43,922 nt of DNA from Chloroflexota bacterium (lineage in GTDB: Bacteria; Chloroflexota; UBA6077; CF-72), in contig JAFAOS010000368.1 in the NCBI GenBank assembly GCA_019247515.1, forward strand, positions 1 to 43,922, read 5' to 3'. Under the pieces are notes generated by a model, which was not told the origin of the DNA, made no database searches, and was given only the letters and a program-made list of their open reading frames with translations. Of the stretch, positions 24,699-33,200 are shown one piece after another (positions within the stretch are counted from its first letter, which is position 1; the number at the start of each line of letters is the position of its first letter). The position numbers and the translations under genes were made by a program.

Positions 24699-25724
24699 TT
24701 ATTGTTTGACGGCTCCCGAGTTCGTTGACTGGTACTCGAATGTTGGACAGTAATTCTGCTGCACCAGCTGGCTCGCGGGGTTGTCGAGCAGTTCCATCTT
24801 CTCGGTGACTGCCGTGGACAGCAACTGGTTTCCAGTGGTGCCACCAATCTCCCAAGCCTGTTGCAAGGTGTTCACCAGGTCCGTAAACAACTGATTGAAC
24901 GTATGTTCCTCTGCGGGAGGATTGGGGTAGCCGCCTTTGGGCACTTCCATCACGGGATACACGCTCTGAAATGGCACCTTGGGTGGCCCTGAGTATGACC
25001 AGTGCTGATCTGTGCCTTGTACATACATGGCTCCGTGGGCAATGGACGCGAACTTGTAGTAGTGTGCGAGCTCGTTGCCATAGTCCGGAGCGTCCGGGGT
25101 CGTCGATGTGCCCTCACCCTGCTCCTTGATGGTGGTGATGGCCCGCAAGAAGTCGTTCGGAGTCTGAACTGGGAAGAGCCATGGTGACGCCGCGGGATAC
25201 GTGAGCTGCTTCTGTGCAGTGAGCGGCGGGCGCAGCTTTGTAAAGGCGGCCTGAATGGCATCGTAGAAGGCGCCAATTGTCGGATAAGTTGTGGTCGCAG
25301 TTTCTTCCACTACGTCCGTCACAGGCCCGCCTTCGGGGTACTCTATCTCCATGAAGAGCTTCCTGATGCGCTCCATCGTGAGCCCCGCAAGGGTAACGTA
25401 CAGGTGCGGCTTGACTCCTCCGGGCAAGCCTCGACGCTGGTAGGTCGGGACAGCGCTGACGATGTCGGGAGTCGTGCCCAACGCCGAGAGCATGTTGCAC
25501 GCCAGCCCGAGGTGGAGCATTTCTTCGTAGGCAATGTTGATAATTAGCCCGGAAACCGAGTTCGCATCCTTTGGCGTCGGGTGCTGAATGGACCAGTACG
25601 CTGACAGATACAGGGGGATGGTGCTGAATTCGAGCTCGATAGCGGACTGCACACTCTGTGTGAGCCAGCCCTGGTCGCGCTGGTCTTCGGCAATGGACAG
25701 CAGCTCGGGAATTGATCGTGGCAT
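24699..25724 (-). CDS. Ferritin-like protein of the VioB / iminophenyl-pyruvate dimer synthase-like family
   Basis: A protein of about 341 residues from ATG 25724; an in-frame start at 25946 would add 74 unconserved-looking residues and overlap the divergent gene. The four-helix carboxylate motif is visible: SAIELEFSTIPLYLSAYWSI and, one helix later, AYEEMLHLGLACNMLSALG, matching the ferritin-like domain found in VioB and RebD relatives. Later helices give ELAHYYKFASIAHG and FNQLFTDLVNTLQQAWEIGG. The iron ligands (two Glu and a His, then a further EExxH) appear present. In violacein-type pathways the domain couples oxidised amino acids. Many stand-alone members have no assigned role. Confidence 0.78.
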   Translation of the reverse strand: MPRSIPELLSIAEDQRDQGWLTQSVQSAIELEFSTIPLYLSAYWSIQHPTPKDANSVSGLIINIAYEEMLHLGLACNMLSALGTTPDIVSAVPTYQRRGLPGGVKPHLYVTLAGLTMERIRKLFMEIEYPEGGPVTDVVEETATTTYPTIGAFYDAIQAAFTKLRPPLTAQKQLTYPAASPWLFPVQTPNDFLRAITTIKEQGEGTSTTPDAPDYGNELAHYYKFASIAHGAMYVQGTDQHWSYSGPPKVPFQSVYPVMEVPKGGYPNPPAEEHTFNQLFTDLVNTLQQAWEIGGTTGNQLLSTAVTEKMELLDNPASQLVQQNYCPTFEYQSTNSGAVKQ

Positions 25725-25951
25725 GACAGGGGGCTTCGCTCCGGTTTCTGGCCGATGGGCAGTCTGAGAAAACGTCCTGACTTGAAGGCTTACTCCCCGC
25801 AAAGCCTCCGGCAATATGCGTAATAGCCGTTTGCCGGCGTCCAACCGCGATCTGATGACCTTTGTCTTGACGGACCGAACGCGTTTGGAAGAGTATCGGG
25901 TGAGTATTGGAATGTCAAGACTACCTGGGGTGTGCGGACGAAACACGACTC

Positions 25952-26818
25952 ATGTCTGATAACGCCTGTGGAGAGCAAGCCGGTGTGCCAGCGGTGTCGG
26001 TGAAGCCGGCGGGCATCGTCCTGGCGTTGCTGACCTGGAATACGTGCGAGGCCAGCCTGGATTCCCTTGAGGCCCACGTGCGTGAAGCGCGGCTCTTGAC
26101 TAGCCTGGGGCATACAGCACATGTCTGCGTGTGTGACAACGGATCGGCGGATGGGACCGCGACAGGCCTTCGCCGCCGTGAACGCACGCTCGATCTTCCG
26201 CATCACTTCATCTACAATGAGGTGAATACTGGCAACTGCATTGCGCGAAACCAGATCATCGACTACGCCCTCGAAGTAAACGCCGATCTTCTTCTGTTGG
26301 TCGACGGCGATGTCGAAGTGGTGCCGTTTTCGAGCGTCGCGATGGTGCGGTACATGACGCAGTATGGTGATCGTCTCGGATGTCTCGGGGTCGATAGCGC
26401 CGGGCAGACACCAGAGCGTCAGCTGGCGACGAAGACGTTCCCGGTCGTGCAACCCGAGCAAGTTCAGACGTCATCCCTAGTCGCCTGGACTCAGTACGGC
26501 ATGTTCCGTTGCCAGGTGTTCTCCGATGGCGTGCGCTTCGAAGAGTCGCCACCGTTCGACCAGCCAGGCTGGGGGTTCGAGGACAACGACCTCGCATTCC
26601 AGATGGTGGTGAGGGACTTTCTCATACAGCATGTTGTTGACGTGCGGTATCTGCACCGGCATGTTCGGTCCTCCGTTCTCAATCTGAGGGCGGAAGGCGT
26701 TGACGTGGCGTATCTTTGCGCGCGACGACGTGAGTTCGTGCTCAATAAGTGGTCCACTATCGCTCGCATTCAGGGGCCGCTACTCAACAATATCTGGAGG
26801 TGCGACCCGCGTATCTGA
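25952..26818 (+). CDS. Family 2 glycosyltransferase
   Basis: A 288-residue GT2-like enzyme. The nucleotide-sugar half has LALLTWNTCEASLDSLE, VCVCDNGSADGT and the metal-binding DxD as LLLVDGDVEVV. The acceptor half has the block QPGWGFEDNDLAFQM, equivalent to the WGxEDxDL of galactosyl/chondroitin-type transferases. ATG 25952 is preferred; 15 extra codons upstream are possible. No membrane helices are seen, so it is cytosolic or peripheral. It is divergent from the ferritin-like gene and is followed 42 bases later by a methyltransferase, which fits assembly of a decorated glycoside. Confidence 0.85.
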   Translation: MSDNACGEQAGVPAVSVKPAGIVLALLTWNTCEASLDSLEAHVREARLLTSLGHTAHVCVCDNGSADGTATGLRRRERTLDLPHHFIYNEVNTGNCIARNQIIDYALEVNADLLLLVDGDVEVVPFSSVAMVRYMTQYGDRLGCLGVDSAGQTPERQLATKTFPVVQPEQVQTSSLVAWTQYGMFRCQVFSDGVRFEESPPFDQPGWGFEDNDLAFQMVVRDFLIQHVVDVRYLHRHVRSSVLNLRAEGVDVAYLCARRREFVLNKWSTIARIQGPLLNNIWRCDPRI

Positions 26819-26860
26819 GCGTGCCGTCGGTACCACGATCGGGGCGTATTCGAAATCAAC

Positions 26861-27634
26861 GTGGACTTCAGCACGCTTTATTGGGCTCTGAGTGGCTCCG
26901 GACCCGCGTACCGCAGTGTCGTCGCCCGCGCATTCGGCGCGACGGAGGCCATAGGCCAGCACGGCCTGACGACGCGTCGGAACGCGCTTCAGTTGTCCCG
27001 GCAGCTTGGCCTGGGGCAGGGCGACCGTCTACTCGACGTGTGCTGCGGCCCCGGTGGTCCTGGCCGCGCAATCGGACGCGCTTTCGGGTGTCACGTGTTC
27101 GGTGTGGATTACGCCGAGCCGGCGGTGCGGCTCGCTCGCTTGTCATCTGATGCCCAGTTCTCCCCCATGGTGGCTCACGCCCTGCAGCTGCCCTTCGGCC
27201 GAAGCAGCTTCCAGGCCGCGCTGGTGCTGGACAGCATGGCCGCTTTTTCCAGCCCATCCGCCCTCTTTAGAGAGCTCGCACGTGTCCTGATTCCCGGCGG
27301 GCGGCTGGGCATCACCGCCGAAGTTGGACGGCCACTGGGGCGCGCGGAGCTAATGCGGATGCCGCCCGGTCCAGCTTACGTTTTTCCGGAGCACCGGCTG
27401 CGAGGAGCCTTGGAGCGCAGCGAGCTTCGGACGCTGATGACCGCGGATTGCACCAGGTCCGCAGCATCGGTCGCGCTCCGCTTCGTGCACGGCCTTACTG
27501 AGGCTCAGGACGCCGTCTCCAAAGAGATCGGACGCACCGCGGTTCTGGACCTGACAGCATCGCTCACGACGTGGGGCAGGCTGCTGCAGAGCCAGCGAGT
27601 GCGCGAGTTGATGATCGTCGCCGAGCGGCGCTGA
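26861..27634 (+). CDS. Class I SAM-dependent methyltransferase
   Basis: A 257-residue methyltransferase from GTG 26861. Motif I is LLDVCCGPGGPG with a Cys pair in the SAM loop; motif II is VFGVDYAEPAVRLA; the product-side strand is VLIPGGRLGITAEVG. The overall form resembles the UbiE/type 11 group. The substrate is unknown. It shares the orientation of the glycosyltransferase and is the last intact gene before the arsenic island. The gap 27635-27806 holds nothing I can support. Confidence 0.8.
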   Translation: MDFSTLYWALSGSGPAYRSVVARAFGATEAIGQHGLTTRRNALQLSRQLGLGQGDRLLDVCCGPGGPGRAIGRAFGCHVFGVDYAEPAVRLARLSSDAQFSPMVAHALQLPFGRSSFQAALVLDSMAAFSSPSALFRELARVLIPGGRLGITAEVGRPLGRAELMRMPPGPAYVFPEHRLRGALERSELRTLMTADCTRSAASVALRFVHGLTEAQDAVSKEIGRTAVLDLTASLTTWGRLLQSQRVRELMIVAERR

Positions 27635-27806
27635 CTCGCTCCGCTGCCACGAACAATTACCTACGCGTCTTACCTCTGCGGATATGGGCTGGCTGCCGCG
27701 ATCGAGGAGGCGCCTCAGTGCGGCCTGACGCAGTTAATACCCTGCGTGCAGCACGCACCGATCACTACGTGGTCGACAGCTAACACTGCCAGGCACTGCT
27801 CAGTTA

Positions 27807-28280
27807 AGAGCAAGCGCGACATCCAGGCCGGCGCCGTCCGGTCCGAGCATGGCGCCTTCGGTGATCTTGAGGTTGTTGGCCACGATTGGCGTTGAGGTTG
27901 CTCCCGACGTTTCTGGTCCTCAATGCAGCTCTCAGCCTTGGGCTCATGGAAGCGACGCTGGCAGAAGCGGCCCGCATTTGCAACGCACTCGTCTGGAGCA
28001 CCCAGCACGCTGTCTCGCGGAGGAGCAGACGGTACGGCTGGACTTTGCCCGCCTCCGGCTCGAAACCGATCGGACGCGCGCGCTATTGGAGGACACCCTC
28101 GCGGCCATCGAAAACGGCCGACCGGAAGCTATCTTGCGTGTCCTCGAGCTCAAGGCAACCGCATCAGAATCTGTTCGCCTGGTCACGGACTTGGCTATAA
28201 AAATCTGTGGCGGCGCCGCTTTCCGCAAGGAGCTCACAAACGAGCGCGTAGTCTGGCGGCACGTTATGCCCCTGCCCTAG
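27807..28280 (+). pseudogene. Acyl-CoA dehydrogenase relic containing a small inverted segment
   Basis: The plus strand gives LPTFLVLNAALSLGLMEATL, then after a frameshift near 28025 gives RTRALLEDTLAAIENGRPEA, RVLELKATASESV and DLAIKICGGAAFRKEL, the ordered C-terminal helices of an acyl-CoA dehydrogenase-like protein. The block that should precede it, NNLKITEGAMLGPDGAGLDV, is present but on the minus strand (about 27890 down to 27807). It ends exactly where the plus-strand block begins. Flipping those roughly 84 bases restores a continuous protein. The N-terminal two thirds are absent. Confidence 0.6.
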
Positions 28281-28487
28281 TCACGCCGAGCGCGCCGACC
28301 AGGACCCAGCCGTAGTAAGGGCGCGGTCAGCGTGCGGCCAGTGGCGCGCTGACCGGCGGCGTCGACGAGTTTAGCGGCAGCCGCACCCGGAGGATGCTGA
28401 CGCGGATCCGGTCTCGCAGCACGCCGCCTCGTCGGAGGCCTCTCGGCAGTGAGTCGGCTGCTCAGCCGTCGAGCAGCACGCGTTGGC

Positions 28488-29411
28488 CTAAATGTCGACG
28501 AACGCCGAGGCGGCGCCGGCTGGCTTGGTCGCGCGCACAAAGGCGCTTACCAAGCGGCCGCCGGACGCGGCGAGTTCCGAAAAACCGGACTGTGTGGCGA
28601 GGCTGTCGCCGCAACACTCACTGGCGGCCAGGGCCTGCGCATCGTAGACGCGCGTGACTTCCACGCCGACGTTGGCAAAACCAGCATCGGAGAGGAGCTG
28701 GCAGTAGGTGGTCTCTTCGAGCGCGCCAGCGATGCAGCCCGCCCACAGCTCCATGCTCTTGCGCAGCTTGGCCGGCAGCTCGCCCTGGACCACGACGTCG
28801 GACACGGCGAAGCGTCCGCCGGGCTTGAGCACGCGGAAAGCCTCGCGCAGCACGCGCGGTTTGTCACCACTCAGGTTGATGACGCAGTTAGAGATAATGA
28901 CGTCAATGCTGTCGTTCGGCAGCGGGATCTGCTCGATGTGACCCTTGAGGAAGTGCGCATTCTGCACACCTCGTTCGAGGCGATTCTTCTCGGCTAAGAG
29001 AAGCATCTCGTCGGTCATGTCGAGACCATAGGCCACCCCTGAGGGGCCGACACGCCTGGCAGACAGCAGCACGTCGATTCCGCCACCGGAGCCCAGGTCC
29101 AGCACCGTCTCGCCAGGTTTCAACTCGGCCAGCGCGGTGGGGTTGCCACAGCCGAGTGAGGCGAGCACGGCCACGGAGGGGAGGTCGGCGACCTCGTCAA
29201 CGGCGTACAGGTCACTGGTGATGACGCCCTTGGTGTCAGTAGTGGTTCCACATCCACACGCGGTGTCGGTCGCGGACCAGCAACTGTTGGTGTTGAGCAC
29301 GGGCAGGGCGGATTCGGCGAGCACATGGTCCTGGGCGACTCTGGTAGCCGCAGCGGCGTAGCGCTGACGGACGGCTTCGCGCAGCTGTTGCTGGGTAGTC
29401 GACTCGGTCAT
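28488..29411 (-). CDS. arsM: Arsenite S-adenosylmethionine methyltransferase
   Basis: A 307-residue ArsM. The motif I region is TVLDLGSGGGIDVLLSARRV, followed by VAYGLDMTDEML. The conserved thiols that bind As(III) are represented by the Cys cluster NSCWSATDTACGCG near residue 45-60, the ISNCVINLSGDK cysteine and WAGCIAGALEE. The C terminus includes SECCGDS. ATG 29411 with AAAGGA upstream is preferred over 29441. ArsM transfers methyl groups to As(III) in the cytosol to give mono-, di- and trimethyl products. It is the last gene of the minus-strand ars arm, after arsR. The 28281-28487 gap shows only GC-rich dyads. Confidence 0.95.
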   Translation of the reverse strand: MTESTTQQQLREAVRQRYAAAATRVAQDHVLAESALPVLNTNSCWSATDTACGCGTTTDTKGVITSDLYAVDEVADLPSVAVLASLGCGNPTALAELKPGETVLDLGSGGGIDVLLSARRVGPSGVAYGLDMTDEMLLLAEKNRLERGVQNAHFLKGHIEQIPLPNDSIDVIISNCVINLSGDKPRVLREAFRVLKPGGRFAVSDVVVQGELPAKLRKSMELWAGCIAGALEETTYCQLLSDAGFANVGVEVTRVYDAQALAASECCGDSLATQSGFSELAASGGRLVSAFVRATKPAGAASAFVDI

Positions 29412-29484
29412 TCGAAGTGGGTCCTTTCTCAAGATGCTCATGGACTGACGTGCATCAACGGATCAGGGCAAGAAAAAAGATCGT

Positions 29485-29850
29485 CTAGCAGCAGGTGAGG
29501 CTGTCGAGCAGGCCCTGAAGCGTAGCGACGATCGGTTCCTTGTTGAGTCGGTAGTACATCTCGCGCCTGTGTTTGCGGACGCGGACCAGGCCGGCGCGGC
29601 GCAGCAGGTTGAGGTGATGCGATACGGTCGGGCGACTGAGGGTGACACGCTCGGCGATCTCGCCGACATTCAGCTCGGCGCGGGCCAGCAGCTGCACGAG
29701 GTCCTGGCGCATCGGATCGGCCAGGGCGATGAGCAGGTCGCGACTGACGGCCAGATGCTCGCCGAGGGAGCGCACCTCGGGATCGAGGGCCTCTGGATCG
29801 ACCAGGCAGCAGACGTCCCGATCGTCCACTAATGGAATCAGTTGAAGCAC
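29485..29850 (-). CDS. arsR: ArsR-family repressor 1
   Basis: A 121-residue winged-helix ArsR/SmtB repressor. The recognition helix is LSRPTVSHHLNLLRRAGLVRVRK and the wing has REMYYRLNKE. It lacks the CVC motif of E. coli-type ArsR. It has vicinal Cys at residues 14-15 (DVCCLVD), like the Corynebacterium type, plus a C-terminal TCC. It is about three quarters identical to the ArsR at 43212, so the two are duplicates. The start is GTG 29850, and an AACAT-N8-ATGTT dyad lies just upstream. It sits between arsC and arsM. Confidence 0.92.
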   Translation of the reverse strand: MLQLIPLVDDRDVCCLVDPEALDPEVRSLGEHLAVSRDLLIALADPMRQDLVQLLARAELNVGEIAERVTLSRPTVSHHLNLLRRAGLVRVRKHRREMYYRLNKEPIVATLQGLLDSLTCC

Positions 29851-29853
29851 GTC

Positions 29854-29871
29854 AACATATTAGCTCATGTT
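29854..29871. promoter_or_regulatory. Candidate ArsR operator before arsR1
   Basis: AACAT (29854-29858) and ATGTT (29867-29871) form a perfect dyad with an eight-base AT-rich centre, three bases upstream of the arsR1 start. Size and place fit an ArsR/SmtB operator for local control of arsR1-arsM. Confidence 0.45.
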
Positions 29872-29890
29872 CCAGCAACGCACCACGCGC

Positions 29891-30328
29891 TCACGTCAGC
29901 GTCCTGGTCAGCAGTTCTTCTTCAATGCGTTCGCGGATCGCGTCGCGTACCTGGCGATAGACCTCGAGTCGTTGCTCTTGGCTCCCTTCGGCCTCGCTCG
30001 GATCGGGAAAGCTCCAGTGCAGGCGCTCCCTGGCGCCGAAGAACACAGGGCAGGCCTCGTTGGCCTGATCGCACACGGTGATGACCGCGTCGAACGGCTG
30101 GTTGAGATAGCGGTCCAGGCTCTTACTTTCCTGGCCCGAGATGTCGATGCCCAGCTCGGCCATGGCGCGGATGGCCAGCGGCCGAACCTGCGTCGCCTCG
30201 GTGCCGGCCGAGAAGGGCTCGAAACGGTCACCGCCGAGATCTCGCAGCAGGCCTTCGGCCATCTGACTGCGGGCCGAATTGTGGGTGCACAGGAACAGCA
30301 CGCGTTGTTTGCCGACTGACTCAGCCAC
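29891..30328 (-). CDS. arsC: Arsenate reductase, thioredoxin-coupled LMW-phosphatase type
   Basis: A 145-residue ArsC. The P-loop CTHNSARS gives nucleophile Cys14 and Arg20. The two resolving cysteines of the thioredoxin-linked class are Cys86 and Cys93 (VCDQANEACP, seven residues apart as in Staphylococcus aureus). The late FPDPSEAEGS holds the general-acid Asp. It reduces arsenate to arsenite with thioredoxin. GTG 30328 is chosen for the AAGGTGG sequence just upstream; it overlaps the aquaporin gene by eight bases. An ATG at 30352 is possible. Confidence 0.95.
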   Translation of the reverse strand: MAESVGKQRVLFLCTHNSARSQMAEGLLRDLGGDRFEPFSAGTEATQVRPLAIRAMAELGIDISGQESKSLDRYLNQPFDAVITVCDQANEACPVFFGARERLHWSFPDPSEAEGSQEQRLEVYRQVRDAIRERIEEELLTRTLT

Positions 30329-31115
30329 GCTCCACCTTCTGGACGCCCGCATCGGCTACACGCGGGACAACGATGGCGCGGGCCACGTCATCCGTTCCAG
30401 GCCACAGCACCCGAACCGTTACGACAGCGAGCGCGGCACCAACAAACTGGGCGATCACATAAGGGATGACTGATGACGGCGCGATACCCGCGAAGGTGTC
30501 TGAGAGCGTTCGTGCGATCGTCACCGCTGGATTGGCGAAGCTGGTCGACGACGTGAAGAAGTACGCGCCTGTGATGTAGGCACCGACGGCGAACGGTGCG
30601 GCCGCACTTCGCCCGCTCCGCGCGACGCCAAAGATCACAAGGAGCAGGCCGAATGTGGCGATCATTTCACTGAACCACAGGTTCGGCGAGCTGCGTTGGT
30701 GGGTCGAGATGCTGACTGCTGGCAGCGCAAACATGAGGTTGGCGATGATCACGCCAACGATGGCGCCAGTGACCTGGGCGCCGCAGTACACCGCCAGTTC
30801 CATGCGCCGCAGTCCGCCAAAGAACGCATCGGCGCAACTCACCACTGGATTCAGATGCCCGCCCGACACGGACCCGACCGCGAGGATGATGGCCACCAGG
30901 GCGGTGCCGGTCGCCGCGGCGTTCTCGAGGAGTTCGAGACCCGTGTCACCAGGGCTGAGGTTTTGCGCGGCGATCCCGGAGCCGATGACGGCAATCAGGA
31001 GCAGCGCGGTACCAATGAATTCCGCCACCACCCGCTGACCCAGCCGCACTGGGGAGGTATCGCCGCTGGCGGCGGCCGGACGTGTGAGCTTCACGACGCC
31101 GTCTGCAGCGCTCAC
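30321..31115 (-). CDS. aqpS: MIP-family aquaglyceroporin (AqpS-like)
   Basis: A 264-residue aquaporin-fold channel with six membrane spans. The two half-helix motifs are GGHLNPVVS (NPV instead of NPA) and SFANPAVTIA. Between arsR and arsC in an ars operon, such channels release arsenite made by ArsC down its gradient, as shown for Sinorhizobium AqpS. GTG 31115 overlaps the stop of the preceding oxidoreductase relic (GTGA). The NPV change is a known variant in arsenic-linked channels. No ArsB or Acr3 is present, so this is the only recognised arsenite exit in this arm. Confidence 0.88.
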   Translation of the reverse strand: MSAADGVVKLTRPAAASGDTSPVRLGQRVVAEFIGTALLLIAVIGSGIAAQNLSPGDTGLELLENAAATGTALVAIILAVGSVSGGHLNPVVSCADAFFGGLRRMELAVYCGAQVTGAIVGVIIANLMFALPAVSISTHQRSSPNLWFSEMIATFGLLLVIFGVARSGRSAAAPFAVGAYITGAYFFTSSTSFANPAVTIARTLSDTFAGIAPSSVIPYVIAQFVGAALAVVTVRVLWPGTDDVARAIVVPRVADAGVQKVERG

Positions 31116-31925
31116 GACTGACCTTTGTTCCGCGTAGCAGTCCAGGCCCGCGCTGCGAGCTGTACCGCGGGCCTGGGATTGCCAAGTCGCTCTACTGACT
31201 GACCGGCGAACAGCGTCGCGGCGTACACGTCGATGTGCTTGGCCAGTTCCGATTGCGAGTGGCCGAGCAGCTGCCCTGACCGCCCGTCACCGGTGACGTG
31301 GATGCGCAGCTGTTGGGCGCCGGGGTAGTACGCCGTGTGGTCCCATGCCTCGGTTTCCACTGTCAGTGGATCGAAGCCGGCGCGCCTCGCCTCGTGCTCG
31401 CGCAGGCCCGTCCGTTCGACCGCGACGTCGCGGACTGTCGGAGACGATGCCAGGTCTCGACACAATCACCCGCCGCATACACGTCTTCAAGGTTGGTCCG
31501 CATGCGGCGATCGACCCGAATGGCTCCCTTGGCTCCGGTTTCGACACCGCCCTGGACAGCCAGGCGCCTGTCGGGCTGTACGCCGGCCGCAACCAGCACC
31601 AGGTCTGCGCAGCAGTGAGTACCACCAGTGCCGTGAACAATCAAGCGATCACTTGGTCCACGTTCGATACGTGCGACCGCAACACCCGCATGGACCGTGA
31701 CGCCGTGCCGGTCCAGCTCCTCGGCGATGACATCGCTCAGCGATTGATCGAGAGTGGGCAACACCGTATCCGCCCGAATAGCGCCACGCGCACGCCGGGG
31801 TGAGTCAGCGCATCCGGCATTTCGAGGCCGATATTGACATCGACATCCGCTGGCAACTCGCGGGCGCGCAGCGCGGCGCTGATGCCAGTGTCGCTGCCGC
31901 CAATTGCATCCGACGACCTTACGAG
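31112..31925 (-). pseudogene. FAD-dependent NAD(P)-disulfide oxidoreductase, heavily degraded
   Basis: Pieces of a CoA-disulfide reductase/NADH oxidase-like protein remain in order. These are the FAD loop IGGSDTGISAALRARELPAD (lacking its usual follow-on), VLPTLDQSLSDVIAEELDRHGVTV, NLEDVYAAGDCVETWHRL, then in another frame ERTGLREHEARRAGFDPLTV, YYPGAQQLRIHVTG, ELAKHIDVYAATLF and AVQLAARAW. About 150 residues are missing between the first two, about 40 after ETWHRL, and shorter gaps occur later, with at least two frame changes. Similar oxidoreductases are commonly found in ars operons. The gene has decayed while both neighbours stay intact and keep overlapping its ends. Confidence 0.75.
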
Positions 31926-32338
31926 CAGTCGGCGGCGCAGCCAGCTGACGTCGGCAGCACCGCGAGATCCGTGAGTTCTGGTTCGCCAAGCGCGTCGCGC
32001 AACTCAGCCAGGGCACGTGGCACCATGCGGTAGTAGACCCAGTTGCCGCGGCGCTCACGGACGACGAGGCCGGCCTCGAACAGCACGCGCAGGTGATGAC
32101 TGACAGTTGGCTGGGAGAGTTCGAGGGCTTTGGTGAGATGGCACACGCAGGCTTCTCGCGACGGCTGGGCCTGAATCAGGCTGAGCAAGCGCAGGCGCCC
32201 TGGATCGGCCAGCACGCGCAGCAACGCCGCCAGCCGGGCGGCCGACTGATCATCGAGTGGAGCGCCCGAAAGCACCGGCGTGCACTCGAGGATGGGTAGC
32301 AGAACGCGCGTGGCGGCCATGGCAGTCACGGCAGTCAT
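31919..32338 (-). CDS. arsR: ArsR-family repressor 2 (CVC type)
   Basis: A 139-residue ArsR from ATG 32338 (32365 is a possible earlier start). The As(III) site is the canonical CVC in REACVCHLTKALELSQPTVSHHLRVL, directly before the recognition helix. The wing has RRGNWVYYRM. The tail ends in SAGCAADC, adding thiols. It is the first gene of the minus-strand ars arm and is divergent from the plus-strand arm. It therefore likely controls the arsR2-aqpS-arsC-arsR1-arsM transcript. Confidence 0.93.
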   Translation of the reverse strand: MTAVTAMAATRVLLPILECTPVLSGAPLDDQSAARLAALLRVLADPGRLRLLSLIQAQPSREACVCHLTKALELSQPTVSHHLRVLFEAGLVVRERRGNWVYYRMVPRALAELRDALGEPELTDLAVLPTSAGCAADCS

Positions 32339-32362
32339 ATTGACACATATCCATGTAGCCCG
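32339..32362. promoter_or_regulatory. Candidate ArsR operator before arsR2
   Basis: The sequence on the minus strand reads CTACATGGATATGTGTCAAT directly before the ATG. It is an AT-rich imperfect dyad of the kind bound by CVC-type ArsR in GC-rich bacteria. The rest of the 32363-32600 gap shows no gene. Confidence 0.4.
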
Positions 32363-32601
32363 CATCGATCGGCATCAATATTCCCGGCTCAGCCAACCTC
32401 GTCCTGGGAGGTGACTCTTCGACCGAACCACGGCAAGCGAGCGCACATCACCCTCACTTGCGGGCCAGACAGAACTCGACGGGCATGGCACCGACCTGCC
32501 CACGCAGCATTTACTCGCGCTGCTTAACTTCAGCGCGCTGTCGACTTGCGGCTTCGCACGCGAGCAAACATTTCTTGCCCGACGCTATGGGACGTAGCCC
32601 A

Positions 32602-32656
32602 TTGACAGTGGACGCTCGAGGGAATATTATGAGCGATGATCGTCGATTATCGATCA
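32602..32656 (+). promoter_or_regulatory. Promoter and operator of the ACT-like gene
   Basis: TTGACA (32602-32607), a 17-base spacer and TATTAT (32625-32630) form a near-consensus sigma-70 promoter. Just after the -10, TGATCG (32637-32642) and CGATCA (32651-32656) make a perfect dyad with an eight-base centre, well placed for repression. The dyad resembles the ATCGAT-centred motif before arsR3 and arsA1. Confidence 0.7.
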
Positions 32657-32672
32657 AAGGAGGGTACAGGAA

Positions 32673-33041
32673 GTGCCGCAGTATTCGCTGAGGCTCTCCG
32701 ATCGAGCAGGGTGTCTCGATGAATTCGCTAAGGCCGCGACAGAGGTCGGCCTTCGGATCCAAAATCTCGCGTGCGCGTGCGGTGAGCGAGACGTGATTGC
32801 GACGTTCAGTCTTCAGGAAAGCGAGCACGACGTGGCGCAGTTGGCAAGTGCCATCCAGCGAGTTGGCGCGCAGCAAGCCGAGGCTCCCGTCTTGAACTTT
32901 CAGGTCGCGAACCGGGCCGGATGTCTTGAACGCGTGGTCACACCGTTCAGCCAAGCCGGCGTGCGCATCCAGTCGCTGAGCTGCGCCTGCTCACCGGGTG
33001 AGGCGTTCGGGCAAGTGTCTGTCAGCATCCGGCGCGACTGA
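32673..33041 (+). CDS. Tandem ACT-like protein with two cysteine triads
   Basis: A 122-residue protein from GTG 32673, with AAAGGAGGG upstream. It is an internal duplication. Repeat 1 has DRAGCLDEFAKAATEVGLRI and LACACGE; repeat 2 has NRAGCLERVVTPFSQAGVRI and LSCACSP. Cysteines at 14/34/36 recur at 84/104/106, exactly 70 residues apart. The fold pattern (beta strand, RAGCL turn, helix, GVRIQ strand) matches ACT-like regulatory domains as in IlvN. Two sets of three thiols suggest binding of As(III) or a methylarsenical, making it a sensor or buffer. That is inference. No named family was recognised. Confidence 0.75.
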   Translation: MPQYSLRLSDRAGCLDEFAKAATEVGLRIQNLACACGERDVIATFSLQESEHDVAQLASAIQRVGAQQAEAPVLNFQVANRAGCLERVVTPFSQAGVRIQSLSCACSPGEAFGQVSVSIRRD

Positions 33042-33200
33042 GCCTAACTCTGAATAATACGGACTGTGCGCCGCGACTTGGGACTTTCATTCCGTGGCGG
33101 CCCCCAGTGGCATGTGATCCTCGGGTTGGCGTGGGACTTGGCGGACGCGTCAGTTCCACGTCGGCGTGCGCCTGAGAAGTACGATCTCCGGTGTCCGCTG

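Noticed and set aside
28281..28487. Terminator between the dehydrogenase relic and arsM
   Set aside because: GC-rich dyads occur but none has a following U-run on either strand, so no terminator is called.
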